From Erpobdella octoculata (taxonomy: Eukaryota > Annelida > Clitellata > Hirudinida > Erpobdellidae), in assembly GCA_963978895.1 (NCBI GenBank), contig OZ022246.1, positions 25,632,859 to 25,696,858 of the forward strand: a stretch of DNA of 64,000 bases, in the 5' to 3' direction. Positions 37,192 through 49,641 of the stretch are shown in pieces (the stretch's first letter is position 1; the number at the start of each line of letters is the position of its first letter). The notes under the pieces were generated by a model. It had not been told where the DNA came from. It did not search any database and saw nothing but the letters and a program-made list of their open reading frames with translations. The position numbers were made by a program, and so were the translations under genes.

Positions 37192-40138
37192 TCATAAATA
37201 CAGATGATCTTCATATATAGCTGATCCTAATGTTTCGTATTTATCCATTGATGATATTGTCGGAAAAGGCTGGTTTTGTTGGTCTTGATAAGTGTTTGGT
37301 CTGACTGATGGGCCGCTACTCATACTGTGAAGGGACGGAAGTGGACGTTTTGAAAATTTGCTTTTGGGACGTAAGGTGTCGTTGTCTGTAGTCGTCGTCA
37401 TCACTATTGGAGTTTGTTGCTGGTTCTTTTTATATCTTTTAAAGCAAAACAAACAAAATTTAGTAAACTGAATTAATAGTTGTTAATTGTAAAGAAGATT
37501 TAATGAGCAAATACACATTTTTTTTTAAAATAATTACTGAAATAAAATTCAACAAAATTCAAAATTAAAAATAATTATTTCTTACACTTAAAAAAAATTT
37601 AAACTAAAATAAAAACGTTTCTTACTTCTGGCAATAGAAACAGGCAACGAAGAATAAAATGGAGGAAACTACAAAAAGGATCGATACTGTTACGAGACAT
37701 GCAATCAGCGTTGTCACAAGATCTGTCAGTTTTTTTAAAATAACACCAAATTAAGCAAACCAATGACACATTCTATAATTTTAGTTAACAAACAAAAAAC
37801 TATTTTGCAGAAGCATTTGTTTAATATTATTACACACGAATGTTTTTCAACCAAGTTGGGTTTATCAAAGATATCTTTATATAACAAGATATCCATGGGC
37901 TTATTAAAGCTTCATGCTAAATCAGATGTATTAAATTCAAAGTACACTGTTTCAAACGACTAAGAATAAATTTTATAAATAAAAATATAATGTTGCAATA
38001 ATTTATTACATTTGTTAAACATTTTTAAGCAGTTTTTGCAAGCAAAACTAATTAAATAACATAATTTATTGTTTTACCTTTTGAAACATTAGTTTGTTCT
38101 ATGGTTGTGCCCTTTGTTGTTGTTGCTGAAAATTAGAAAAACAACATCTTTTATTAAGTAAATGAATTATTTTTTTGTATCGAAATATTTATCACTACTA
38201 TTTAATTTTAATACTATTTAATATTGCTAATATTTAATGTTGTGTCAAATGATTGTTTTGATCAAAGTTTCAAGTTTAAAATTTGAAATAATTAAATAGA
38301 AAATAATAAATTTTGCTTTTTCTAAATTTTCGAATTAAACACTTAGAATTTTCACTGCATTTCAATGCAAATATTTTATTGAAATACAAAAAATTACAAA
38401 ACTAGTAAATAAACATTATTTGATCTAGTTTTATTTCGATAAAACAGCAATATTTCCGGTAGTTTAAAGATTTCTAATTTTGGTTTCAACAATTCATTTG
38501 TTTTAAAAGCTGAAACATCAAGTGATTTAAGAAATGTGCATTTTTAAACAAATAAACATGTACAAAGTAATTGTTCTATTTAATTAAAATAAACTGGCAT
38601 GTTTTGATATTAATCATATTTGACTATTAAATAAACTAATTAATCAATATACATTAAATAATTTGTAATCTTTATTTGTTTAAAAAACAAGGAGTTTCGA
38701 AATATTTGAAGTTTAAATATTCAATCAGTCGGCTGTTTAACGTGGCTAAAGAGTGGGTGAATTGTTGGAATTTTGCAAGTCAGTGCAAGAGTTTCTCGTA
38801 TCTAAGTCATTCAATTGAGACGCGCCATCTATAACTTCCTTAGTTTCATTAAAGTTGAAATCAGCATAGTTCAACATTCTACTTTTGTTAGATTGAGTAT
38901 AAATGAATAGTTATCTGAAAGTGAATTAGCTGGAATTCCTGTTTCACTTTAACTGTTGGTTGTTTGTTTGTTTGCATTATTAAGAACATTTCCAGAAAAA
39001 AGTTTTTCTTGATTCTTTTCAATGAAGTAGATGGCAGGATTCATTAACTGTCTGTAATTTTTAGAATTTTATAACTAATATACTTAACTAGTTTGGTTTT
39101 TTTTCTTAAAAAGTTAGTAGTTTAGTTAAATTATGTTCTAACGTAATGATTGATGTTTGTTCTGCTAGAAGTTCAAATTTGTTTCATACACACTCATTCA
39201 CAATTGTTGTTGTTTTGTTAAATCAATAATTCTGTTCTAAAAAACTGTCATACACTTATCTGTTGATGGAACTTTAGGTAGTTGGGTCAGTGTATTACTC
39301 AAATCTGTTGTAAATTTTTATGTAAGCATGTTTATGTTCAGAAGTTGATTACGTAATTCACTATCTAAATGCAGGCTAAATTTAACCAAAGTTGTTATTT
39401 ACTCACTTGTTGATGAGATCCCAGGCAGCTGTGTCGGTGCAGTACTTAAATCTGTTAAGAATTTAAATGAATGCTTTTTCACATTCATAACTTGTTCATG
39501 TAACATAATGAGATAAAAAAAATAGAAATGTACAATACCTTTCAAGCAAATGAAAAGATGACTTGTTCCAACAATGCAGTCCCAAGCAGTTTTCCATTTT
39601 AAATTAACAAGCCATACGCATGGAGCACTTGGATTTAGTGGCTCACCAGAACCCCAATTTTTGTATTCTATTTTCCTATCTAAACGGTTTTTTAAATATT
39701 TGAAATATGCGTTTTGATAATTGAACCAACATTAAAAAAATGTACTAAAAGTTTTAATTACCTGAAGTTAGCCAATAAAAGCCATCGTTTTTATATCCTA
39801 AATTTAGCCACACAGAACTAGACATATTGATCCAGCTTGCTTTTTCAATCGAATCTTGATATGATTTGTTGTAAATTTCTAGCAAAACAGAGTTGTTGTT
39901 TTTACAGTACTCTTGAGCCTCCGATAGAGAGTTTGTCGAAACCATCGGATCATAATACAAACAAAAGTTTAGAGAACTGTCACAGTACTGTTCGGCATGT
40001 AAACTTTCCACCAATAACAACGTTAATATTCTCAAGACACCTGATCAACAAAATATTTAATATTAACTATTCACAATAAATCAATAATTAATGTTTAAAA
40101 AGAAGTTTCTAACGCATCAGTCTTAACCTAAATTTCAT
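37192..40138 (-). CDS. CTLD receptor H with YxTL-type double-tyrosine tail
   Basis: Exon 1 (40138-40114, MKFRLRLM) and exon 2 (40040-39762) form a strong signal peptide (ILTLLLVESLHAEQYC) and the first CTLD half; exon 3 (39679-39539) has YKNW, GEPLNPSAPC and HLFICLK. Thr/Ser/Pro stalk exons lie near 39450-39415 and 38125-38085. The membrane exon (37722-37626) encodes LIACLVTVSILFVVSSILFF then CFYCQK. The tail exon (37435-37192) has a proline/serine region (KRPLPSLHS) and ends with YETLGSAIYEDHLYL. The first tyrosine motif (MDKYETL) resembles the hemITAM of Dectin-1/CLEC-2; the spacing to the second is too short for an ITAM. A broken ITIM tail lies between head and tail (38746-39051). This is the most divergent of the heads; the exon 1 donor was chosen because it keeps the frame. 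Confidence 0.62.
38746..39051 (-). pseudogene. Decayed ITIM tail exon in receptor H
   Basis: Homologous to the intact ITIM exon of receptor I (42052-42313). It keeps MLNYADFNF and the flanking DGASQLNDL block, but from the expected acceptor (39051) the frame runs into a TAA near 38950, before the ITIM. A small length change just upstream of the motif relative to receptor I also breaks the frame. No membrane exon is found between it and the lectin head. Receptor H therefore seems to have lost its inhibitory ending. Confidence 0.72.
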
Positions 40139-41108
40139 TATCAGCATATAGAAACAAATTTCAGCAATGAAAATATTAATTTTAGCCTATTTCAAAGTTG
40201 TTTTCAAATCGTGTCTCACGTAAGGTATTAGTCACGTCATTATCAAAATCGTATGCTAGTTCATTGTTAAGTTGTTGTTGAACCATTCACTAGCTGGTGT
40301 TTAACATGCTTCTACATTATTCGTATTTTACGGAACCCCATAGAGATTTAAGAAGACACATAATTTTAGCTTTAGAAATCACACCTTTAAACATCTTTGA
40401 AACACTGTATTGACTTCAGCTCTAAAATGTTAGAACTTCGATATACGAGGTTGCATATGGTTTCAAAAAATAAACTCAAACTTGAAACTCAGAATTAAGA
40501 CTGAAAATTAAACCGATTATTTTTTGAAACTTTAATTAATAACTTCAAGTTATATTAACGTTTTTCATCTATTTTGAACCTTCTAGACTCATCTTTATTC
40601 CCTGTTCTCTCCAGACCAGGCAAATAAAGATAAACTACCATTTGATGAAATAACTACTATATAGAAGTTTATTCAAACAAATTACTAATTTGTTTATGCC
40701 GCAGAACAAGATTTATTTATTAGTTAGTTTTAACTTCAGATGTTGCTTAAGTAACATCTGTAAAGCAAACTGGAAACTTGTGATTTTGTTTTGTAACGAT
40801 ATATTCTATCAGGAATTGTTCCATCGTAAATTTGGTTATAAAACTCGAAGCGACTTTTGACATGTCTTTTAGTGAACATATTCACATAAAATCATAATTA
40901 GTAAGCCAGGAAAAACGTAGTTAATTTAGTTTTTGTTTGCATTGAAAATGTTATATCCATTAACCGCACGACTCAGTATGTGATCAATGATACTCTGATC
41001 ACTTAGTGTGTGATCATTGATACTCTAATTAAAAAAAAGTTTTCAACTGCCATCAGGTTAACAAAATGTTGAAAGGATTAAAAGCAAATATCATGTAACT
41101 AAATTATT
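40139..41108. other. Spacer: likely promoter region of receptor H
   Basis: About 970 bp of AT-rich DNA. A near repeat of a TGATCA/TGATACTCT segment occurs at about 40975-41020. I see no gene. Confidence 0.4.
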
Positions 41109-41635
41109 TTAAATAAAATGTTCTTGATATATAGCCGAGCTTAACGTATCGTATTTATCCATTGATGTAATTGTCTGGAAAAGGAAGTCTTGTTGGTTTT
41201 GGTATGTGTCTGGTTGCACTGGTGGGCTGCTACTCAAACTGTGAATGGAGGGGAGAGGACGTTGATAGAAACTTCGTTGTGTGCGAAACGTGCCGATTCC
41301 GTCTGATTTCATGACCATTGAAGGTTGTTGCTTGTTTTTATATCTTTTGAACACATTTTTAAATTCTAATAGCAGTTTCAAGTCAAAATTCAATAAGCAA
41401 CTAAAAAAACGTTAAAAAAGTAAATAAACTTCAGTTTTATTAATTGATACGATTAAAGAAAATTTAAAATAACCATACAAAACAAATACATACAACCACA
41501 ATTGCAAATTTGTTAACATAAGTAAAAACGTTTCTCACTTATGGCAGAAATAGCAAGAGACGATAAGCGAAACGGAGGATATTGCAAAAAGGACTGAAAC
41601 TGTGGCGAGACAAGCAATCATTGTTGTCAGAAGAT
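41109..41635 (-). CDS. YxTL double-tyrosine TM/tail cassette behind receptor I
   Basis: Membrane exon (41635-41539: MIACLATVSVLFAISSVSLI then CYFCHK) and tail exon (41343-41109). The tail matches that of receptor H along its whole length: KYKNKQQ at the start, RPLPSIHS in the middle, and a C-terminus YDTLSSAIYQEHFI. There is no stalk exon of its own, so to be used it must be spliced to the stalk exons of receptor I, bypassing the ITIM ending at 42052-42540. This is the clearest case in the window for alternative 3' endings on one lectin head. Confidence 0.66.
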
Positions 41636-42051
41636 CTGTCAGTTTTGAGAAATCAGAAAATTCAAATAAATTAAAATATCTATAAATGAGTGAGTGCGTG
41701 TGAAGGAGAAAATTTAAGCCATAAGTTCACGGCCTGGCCTGCAAGCCTACACGCATGCGCTGTTGGCCACTTACTATCCTCTAAAAACTTTTTCTCTTTA
41801 GAAGATTAATAATGCAATTGGTTGAGCATTTTCGTTTTAATAAACAAACACATAAGCAATTTTTCGTGATTTATTTTAATAACTAACATTTACTAAACAA
41901 AATTTTGTTCTCATCAGATTTTGACTTTTTGGTAATCTCACAACAATCATTAAAAAACTTGCTTTTAACAAACGATGTTAATTGAATGTACAAAAAAATA
42001 GTTTTTTATTTATAATCACATTTACTAATGTGTTTTTTTATTGTCCTGTAG

Positions 42052-44373
42052 TTAAGGAGCAAATGTCTTGTTAAGAATGTGTTCATCGACTGCAGCCTTT
42101 CCTGCATTTAAGTCATTCGATTGAGAAGGGTCATCTATAGTTCCATTAGTTTTAATAAAGTTGAGATCAGCATAGTTCAACATGCTACTTGTATTAGATT
42201 GAGTGAATGGATTTTCATCTGGAAGTAAATCAGTTGGGGTTTGCACTTCGGAACTATCACTTATTATAGAGTAGGCGGAAATTTGTTCAGGACCTTGCTG
42301 GTTTATTAACATTCTGAAATTAACAGTTAAGTTATTACCACACTAATTGTATAACACACAATGTAGTATGTATATAATATTTATACCTGAGAAATTAAAT
42401 CATAAAATTAAAACGCGATTTTTAAATTTCAAAATCTCACCTTTTCTTTTTAGTTAAAAAGTACCACAAGGCAATTCCACCACCAGTCAATATTAGTATT
42501 AAAAACGTAAGACCAACCCCCAAACCAACTGCATTGTTTCCTGAATTAATTTATACTTAAATGTGTTCAATGAAAAACAAATAACAACAATTAAAACACT
42601 TTTTTGACACTGAACACAACACATTTGAAGTTGTTTTTTCTTTAATTCTATCGTAAAATATACTGAAACTTTGTTTTGATAGGTGGTCAAAGAGTTTAAA
42701 ATAAATTTTTTGACAAACTATTCAAAGTTTGTAATTTAAAAAAAACATACTAGTAAATTACTACAGCGAAAACAGTTTTTTAAAGTTGTAATTTAAAAGC
42801 AGCAGACTACGTGTTTTCAAGGTCTTTTATTTTAACATATCAGTTGTTTTTTGTTTGAAACTACCCATTACAATAGTAAAAAATATTTTTGGTAAATAAA
42901 TTTTGTAAATAAAAATGATACAAAACATTTAAAACACGTTGTTTTAGAAAAAAGTTATTTTAAAAATAAGTATAATTGTAATTACAAAATAACAAGTTTT
43001 ACCTTTGGAAGTTGTATTTTGCTCTTGTGATGTGTTTGCCTTAGCTGATGCTGAAATTAAAAAAAATAGTAATTTATTAAAACGTTATAAGTTGAAAAGA
43101 AGTTTCTTAACGCTCTACTTGTTGTAGATGCTGCAAGTGATGGAGTGTTTAAATCTGAATAAATAAAAATAAAATAACGGTTATTTAATTTTAAAAATTA
43201 GTTCAATAACTTTTTTTGTAAGTTTAGTTTTAATGTTTTATTTAAAAAATAGATAGAACTAAATTAAATTTAATTAAATTAAATTAACTTTAAAATAATT
43301 ATTTTTAAACAAAACAAAACAAATTGAAGTTGAATGCAAACTAGGTAGTTCAAAACTTGTGTACACGGTATTTATTTGAACTCATATGGTTATTTATTAA
43401 ACCACATATTGAGGAGTAAAAACAAGCATAAAATTAATTTTACTTATATTAACAAATGTTGTCGTTGTAGGTAATAGTGCCGTCGTTGTTGATGCTGATC
43501 CTGGTTGTGTTGTTGTTGTTGTTGTCGATATTAATGATGTTTGTGCTGCTGTTGTTAATGTTGATGTTGGTTGTGTTGACAAAGTTGTTGCATTGGTAGT
43601 AGTCAACTGTGCACCTTTTGAGAAAAAACAAAAAACAAACTTATTTTTCCAGTTCTCTACAGAAATTTCAAGAAAAAGTTTTAATCTAAGTTTCAGAGTT
43701 TTATTTCAAATCAAATAATGTGTTCAAATAGCGTTCCTAAAAACAAAAATGACTTTTTAAAAAATATATTACGAATTTTATTCAATCATACTTTTTAGAC
43801 AGACGAATGGATGTTGAAGGTCGCAGCCACTAGCAGGAACCCACTTAGAATTAACAATAAAAGTACATAGAGGAGGGTTTAGAGGTCCTGTGTCTTGCCA
43901 GTTAAAATATTCTGCTTTTGTACCTGTAAATGTGTTCAATATTTATTAAAAAAAGGTTTTAAAAAATATATAGCAAATTTCTTTTAACCTGAAGTTAACC
44001 AGTAAAATTCATTGTTATTATTTCCTAAATTTAACCATCGCCAAGAACCTGTGTTATAATTCAATTGTGCAAATGCCAAATCTACAACGTTTTGAAATGT
44101 TTGGTTGTAAATTTCTAGTAATATGGAGTTGTTTTCTTGACATTTAACTTGAGCGTTTTCAAAAGAAAGTAGAGGAGCATCTTGGAAATAGAGACATATA
44201 TTGAGACTGTTGTCACAATAACTAAAATCACTTGTAACTTTTATTGTTAACCGTAAAATAATCCAAAAATCTGTGATAATAATAAATTTAAACAAATATA
44301 AAACAACAATTACTAAAACATATTGATACAATTTCATTTCTTTAGTGCACTTACATATTTGATTTTTCATCAT
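42052..44373 (-). CDS. CTLD receptor I with ITIM tail
   Basis: Exon 1 (44373-44355, MMKNQI), exon 2 (44270-43989; signal FWIILRLTIKVTSDFSYC and first CTLD half ending WLTSG) and exon 3 (43923-43792; EYFNWQDTG, LCTFIVNSKW, HPFVCLK). Stalk exons at about 43620-43455 (Thr-rich, with TTTQPGSASTTT), 43155-43120 (DLNTPSLAASTTS) and 43053-43005. The membrane exon (42540-42441) has VGLGVGLTFLILILTGGGI then LTKKKR. The tail (42313-42052) carries SAYSII and MLNYADLNF, both fitting the ITIM consensus, the second one perfectly. The phase-2 join AG|A gives R-M. A second, double-tyrosine ending follows at 41109-41635. Confidence 0.72.
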
Positions 44374-45258
44374 TATTTTCCTTTAAAAACATAAGATATA
44401 AAACATCAACTTCTGAACTGCTAACCTAATAGTAGTTTCACTTAAGAATCAGGATACCATTGTGCTACTTGTTGGCAGTCGCTAGCAGAAAGTCTATGTA
44501 AACGCCACCTTCATTGTTTCGTCTCTGTCTCTTTTACTACTTCCTCGTTTAAACAGTGATTTTTAAAACATTAATTGAGAAATAAAATACTAAGTGTTTA
44601 GTTGAAGCATCTATTAGCACAATTTAAAGTATTCAAGTTTGAAATAGGGAAATTTTAAAACAAAAAAAATAAAACTGTTAGCTGCCAATGCACAGTGAAC
44701 CAAGGCACAGTAAAGATGGATGTTATAAACGCATTCTGAAATAGGCCGTGTAAAACTTGTTTTAAAAAATTGCTTATGACTATCCTTGTTCCCGTTCCCG
44801 TCAATGAATTTGTTTTCAGAAAACCGGTGTAATTTCATCTAAATACGGCCTTGATTAACTACTTTAAATTGATATTTATTTAATTCATTATTTTTAAAAG
44901 CAATAAACCAATTTATTTAATTAGATTTAAAAAAAAGATGTTTAAGTATAGAAAGATAGTGCTTTTAAGCTTGATCTGTTTTGAACAGAAAACGTGTCTT
45001 AGTTTCTTCTCAAATTAAAATTTCTGTGAGTTCTCATGACAAGACAAATTTAAAAAAGGCCCATATCTGGTAATATTTGTAAAGTTTACTTAAACAAATA
45101 AACTGAAAATTATAAACTTAAAGTTTTTCTCAATTACAAACAAAAATATTCTGCTTAAATGACAACAATATAAAATTAAAAGTTTTAAAAATTTTTTTAA
45201 AAATACGAAACCGAGAATAAATGATAATATCAACGTGTCCATACAATTGAATACGCTT
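44374..45258. other. Spacer: likely promoter region of receptor I
   Basis: No gene is recognised. A 74-codon minus-strand open frame (44614-44838) has no signal, domain or family resemblance and is treated as chance. Confidence 0.4.
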
Positions 45259-45541
45259 TTATAAATCCTGGGAGGTGTTTATGATAAAATTGCTAACGAT
45301 GTTGTTTTCATGTTCGTGAAAGTTCAGTTCAACATAGTTGATCACATCATCAGATGTTGAAAACAAACCATTCGATGTATTATTTGGTTTGAATGAATCT
45401 GTTTTAGTGTTGTCATCATGAATGTTGCTGTTCAAGTTGAAGTTGTTGTTGCCGCTCTGATTTTCATCATTGTCAACATTCAATGTCTTCTTGTCCTTTT
45501 TCTAAACATTTTCACTACTTTTTATGACATTTAATAGTGAC
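45259..45541 (-). pseudogene. ITIM tail exon behind receptor J with premature stop
   Basis: Starts at an acceptor TTACAG|G (45541) with RSLLN, matching RSLFN of receptor C, but an in-frame TAG at 45502-45504 comes 12 codons later. The same frame beyond the stop runs on for about 80 codons with VINYVELNF, a perfect ITIM (IxYxxL), and stops at 45259. I find no membrane exon between it and the J tail at 46194. Unless a different acceptor is used, the ITIM cannot be translated. Confidence 0.68.
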
Positions 45542-46193
45542 CTGTAACAAATGGTTTAAACAAACAGCTAACTTTTTCTAGTGGTTTTCAAAGTCATTTT
45601 GTAGAATGCAGACTATCTCAAAGAATACCGAAGAAAACTTTGAGACAAACAGCACCTAATGATCATTGTAAGTCATTTATAGTCAGATTCAGCCAAGCCA
45701 CAGGATCCTAATTTATTGAGTCACAATCCCCCGTTGTTATACGTAAAATGATGACCTGTTTTAATATGTCTCAGAGTCTCGTACTGTCATGAAGTGAGAT
45801 TAAAACGTTTTTGCGTAATTATTTTTATAATCCCAATAAAAACTTACCTAATTTAAACATTTCTGTGTATTAAACGTAAAATTTTATTTACTATTTTTAA
45901 TTGTAAAATTTTGTTTGTTTTCATTTTTCTGCATTAATTTTAAAAGTTATGCTGAACAATTTAAAAAAATAAATTTCAACTCTTTAATAATTTGTAGTTT
46001 TAAAGCAACTAACACTTATTGTTAATATAAATACAACGCTGTTGACATACTGTAGATACACAGATTTTGTATGCTAGGTTTTCTTTTATCTAACCACAAT
46101 TTTAGAAAATTAAAGTAGAGTTTTCAACAGAAATTAAAACATAAAACTAATGGAAAACACAAACGCACTAATTTCTGTATGGTTTTATTTGTT

Positions 46194-48596
46194 TCAAACC
46201 AATACCGTTTTGTATTTGCAATTTTTAACAATCTTTTGGTATTGATTTTCTTGTTTATCAGTTTCTTCCAAAACGTTGTAGAGCTGCATTTCGTTTTCAG
46301 TTCCATTTAGGCCAACGTTTTCATATGTTACTCTTTCGCGAACATCAGTTGAAGGAGTTGCTTGATTGGTTGGTTTTCTTTTGAAGCAGCAGCAGCAGCA
46401 GCCTGTCAGACAATTTCTTAATTTTTCTCTTTAAATTACAATTACAATATATTAGTTTAATAGAGTGGTATGTTTTACAATAAAAAATGCAATAAACATT
46501 GAATAAATTTTGTTTTTTTTTAATTGTTCGAGTTGTTCAAGTTGTTTACTTTATTAATGATTAATCTGAATTATTGTATATTATTGTTTAATTAATGAGA
46601 ATAAAAATTTTTACCTAGTGCTCTGTTTGCAAAAACATGATATCAACATTCCAAGACCTATTGAAAACAGCATAAGAAAAGTAACGCCAACACCATGAGC
46701 AATTCTTGTATATTTGTTTTCATCTTTCTCTAATTCTCAATAAAAATAGTAAACACTTAATAACATAAACTAAAAGCTTGTTTTATAACAATGTATGTGC
46801 TTTTAAAACAGCAATTGTAAGCAAACCTAATGTAACAAAACTAAAACATGTTTAAATTATTCTTTTTTGATGAAATTAACATTTTAATATCGTTTCATAC
46901 CTTTTGAATTTTCAGTAAAATTATTCGGTTTAGTGATGTCTTTTTTATCCATTGAATTAGACGTTCTAGTTGTTGGTATCGCTGTCAAATTAAAATTAGC
47001 AACTAAGAAGGATGCTTGTTAATAATTTTTAAAAATATTAATGTAGTGAAGTTTTTTCAACTATAAGTTGCTGGTGACGCCGGTGAAGCTCGAACTGTTG
47101 ACTTATTGATCGACTGGCAAACGCTTTACCGCTCTGCCACCAACGCCACTTAATCTATATAGTTACGTTTTCTTTTCCAGTTGAAAGTGACATTGTAGTA
47201 GTTGTTTCTACTCCCTAATTAAAATTTATCTTTCAATGAGCAACTAAGTATAGAAATACAAGTTTGTATAACGGTTAGCTAAATCAGAGCAGACAAAACA
47301 AAAAATTTTTACTCAAAAATTTTTAAATAACATTCGTCGATCAAGTTGTGTGTTATTTGTGAACTTGTGCGTTTTTAAAAATTAAACTTTACTTGTAGTT
47401 GCTGTTGTTGGCTTGTTCGTTGTTGTTGTTGTTGTTGTCGTCGTCGTCGTCGTTGTGGGTTTTGTTGCTATTGTTAGTTGTTGTAAAAAACGTGTTGGAA
47501 TAAACGTTGTTGTTGTAGATGTTAGAGCTTCAGGTGTCGTTTCAAAATACGATGGCGAAGAAGCTAAAAAATCAAGCTTACAAATAATTTCTATAGATAC
47601 TAATGGGCATGCTGAAAAATTATTAATGTTGTAAAGCAATTAAAAAAAATGTCACTAATTTCCTTATTATAACAAAATTTAATTTTTTCGGCAATAAATA
47701 AAACTAGAAAAACAGCAATACACTTGTTTTATAGTATGATTAAATTTTAATTGTTGCGTTTATTCCATTAAATTATTAAAACCTATTTAATTTAAATAAA
47801 ATTTATTTAATAATATTTCTAATGTTAAACGTTTAAGAGAAAGTTTAAAGTATTTTAATTTGTCTATTTTTATCTTCACTTATATCTTAAAATTTAATAA
47901 CCATTCTTTGTATAAAGACAGCTGACCATGCATTAACACGTGTTCATACTGATCATACTTGAACAGTAGTTTTCAAAACATACTTTTCATGCAAACAAAC
48001 TGATGAGTTTTGTTGCAGTCATCAGAAAGAATCCACTTGAAGTTAGAAATATAGTAGCAATCATTATTTTCAATTTGCTTAGGCTGTCCACTATCCCAAT
48101 TAAGATAATTGGCTTCTGTACCTGAAATAATCTTAGTTGTAGCTTATAGCTTAATTTATTAATTTTCAACAAATTTGTTTTTCAAATAACCTGAAACCAG
48201 CCAATAAAAATTAATGTTTAAATATCCTAAGTTGAGCCAACAATTAGATGAATTGAAATCTATCCACTGAGTTAAAGCTGCTTCAACAACATTTCGGTAC
48301 GTCTGGTTGTAAATTTCTAATAATATGCTGTTGTTTTGGTTACAGTAAACTTGTGCTTCATTGAAAGACTTTAAAAAATTGTTTCCTTGAGAATACAAAC
48401 AAATGTCAAAATCACAGTACTGAAGAGCAGTTGCTAATTTCATCAAAAACAAACTAAAAACTGAAAGTAAAAAAAAAACATTTTTTTGTTAATTATATAA
48501 AGTTTAAGTTGATAAAGATAAACTATTTTCTGTTAAATAGATAAAATCCCAAAAAATAAAAATTGTTTGTTACTTACAAATTTGTTTTGAAATCAT
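46194..48596 (-). CDS. CTLD receptor J with ITAM-like tail
   Basis: Exon 1 (48596-48578, MISKQI), exon 2 (48460-48191; signal SLFLMKLATALQYC and first CTLD half) and exon 3 (48121-47984; NYLNWDSGQP, DCYYISNFKW, HQFVCMK). Stalk exons at about 47562-47395 (Thr-rich) and 46982-46900. The membrane exon (46729-46615) encodes VGVTFLMLFSIGLGMLI then CFCKQ. The tail exon (46416-46194) begins with six consecutive Cys, possible palmitoylation sites. It then carries YENVGLNGTENEMQLYNVL (YxxV-x11-YxxL) and, nine residues later, YQKI. The order YEN-YNVL-YxKI matches the tail at 1737-1975, so the two are related; here the first spacing is longer than in a classical ITAM. The acceptor AATTAAG|AAATTG was chosen because it alone keeps the frame. 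Confidence 0.68.
47071..47150 (-). repeat. tRNA-like sequence (pseudo-tRNA or SINE head)
   Basis: On the minus strand an A-box-like TGGCAGAGCGGTAAAG and a B-box-like AGTTCGAGC are about 40 bases apart, as in Leu/Ser-type tRNAs. The acceptor and anticodon stems do not pair well and the B box has a mismatch. It lies in a stalk intron of receptor J. Confidence 0.5.
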
Positions 48597-49641
48597 TATC
48601 CTGTTTCAAGAAGTAAGGACAGTAAAGCACAATGCCGTTTTAATGTGAATTTCAAATTAAAATGATCTCAAGCTGTTATGAAGGCGTCAACACACGATTA
48701 TTCTTTTCATTCTCATTTTTATTTCTTCCTTGTAAAACTTGGGATTTGTATGTTAACCTATGATACAACAAAAGTTAAACTTTGCTGGTGTAGTTGTTCC
48801 AACAATAATTACTAAGTCGGCTAATGGTGTGGTAGTGTTTGACTTCTATGCACGACTAGCCCGGGTTCGATTGTTTTAGCTGAAAGAAACCTAAAAATCT
48901 TTAACGGCATTTGGCAGGAACGTTTTTTTATTCACATCAACTAAGTTTATGTACTAATTTGTTGGTAGTAGTTAACTAAATACGAGTGGGTTTGTTAGAA
49001 TAAAAGTTCTTAAAGGGTTTTTCATTTGTATGATCACAAATGAGGAAAGCACTCACTGTTACGTGTTCATTATTCATATACTGTATACAAATGACATACG
49101 TGAACAGTTCTTGAAATCGATTTATTGACATCAAAATCCAATTAAAGGACATTAAATAAATGCTATTTGTATAGAAAACTGCGAAATCATTGTCTGAGAA
49201 AATTTTTTTTTGAGTTATTGTTTTTAAATAGGGTTTCAGCTCTGAAACTTAGAAACACAAATTATTTATTTCAGCAAAATGTTCAGAAAAATGTCTAATA
49301 ATGACAATGATTGTCAAATTTGTTACTATTGTCAAAACTATTAGCAAGTGAAAGGTTTTTGCATTATTTGTTTTACAATGAAATGATAACGCAGCACTTC
49401 AGCATCACAGGCATTTTCAAAATCTGATATTCTAGTAATTTACTTTATTCATTTCTTGTCTATTTTAATGTTTATTTAAAATCGTATTATAAGTGTTACA
49501 CAAATTGGTATGACAGTGAAAACCGTTTTAAAATAAAACTATTTAATAAAATAAATAATTAATTAAGGTTGCAAACTTTAAGGTAATTTTTTAAACAAAA
49601 TAATCAATTAACTTAATTAGAATTTGTATTTGTAGATTTTT
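48597..49641. other. Spacer between receptor J and the first EGF-IPT receptor
   Basis: AT-rich, with one short tRNA-like stretch (48815-48872). It contains the presumed promoter of receptor J. I see no gene. Confidence 0.45.
48815..48872 (+). repeat. tRNA-like fragment
   Basis: Contains TGGTGTGGTAGTG and, downstream, CCCGGGTTCGATTG, resembling tRNA A and B boxes. The last B-box bases differ and no cloverleaf closes. Probably a SINE head or pseudo-tRNA. Confidence 0.4.

Noticed and set aside
39539..39679. Ca2+-dependent mannose-type motif (EPN-like GEPLNP) in receptor H
   Set aside because: Residues do not form EPN at the right place and there is no WND motif further on; sugar binding cannot be claimed.
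47071..48872. Functional tRNA genes
   Set aside because: A- and B-box-like sequences occur, but stems do not pair and B boxes have mismatches; SINE or pseudo-tRNA is more likely.
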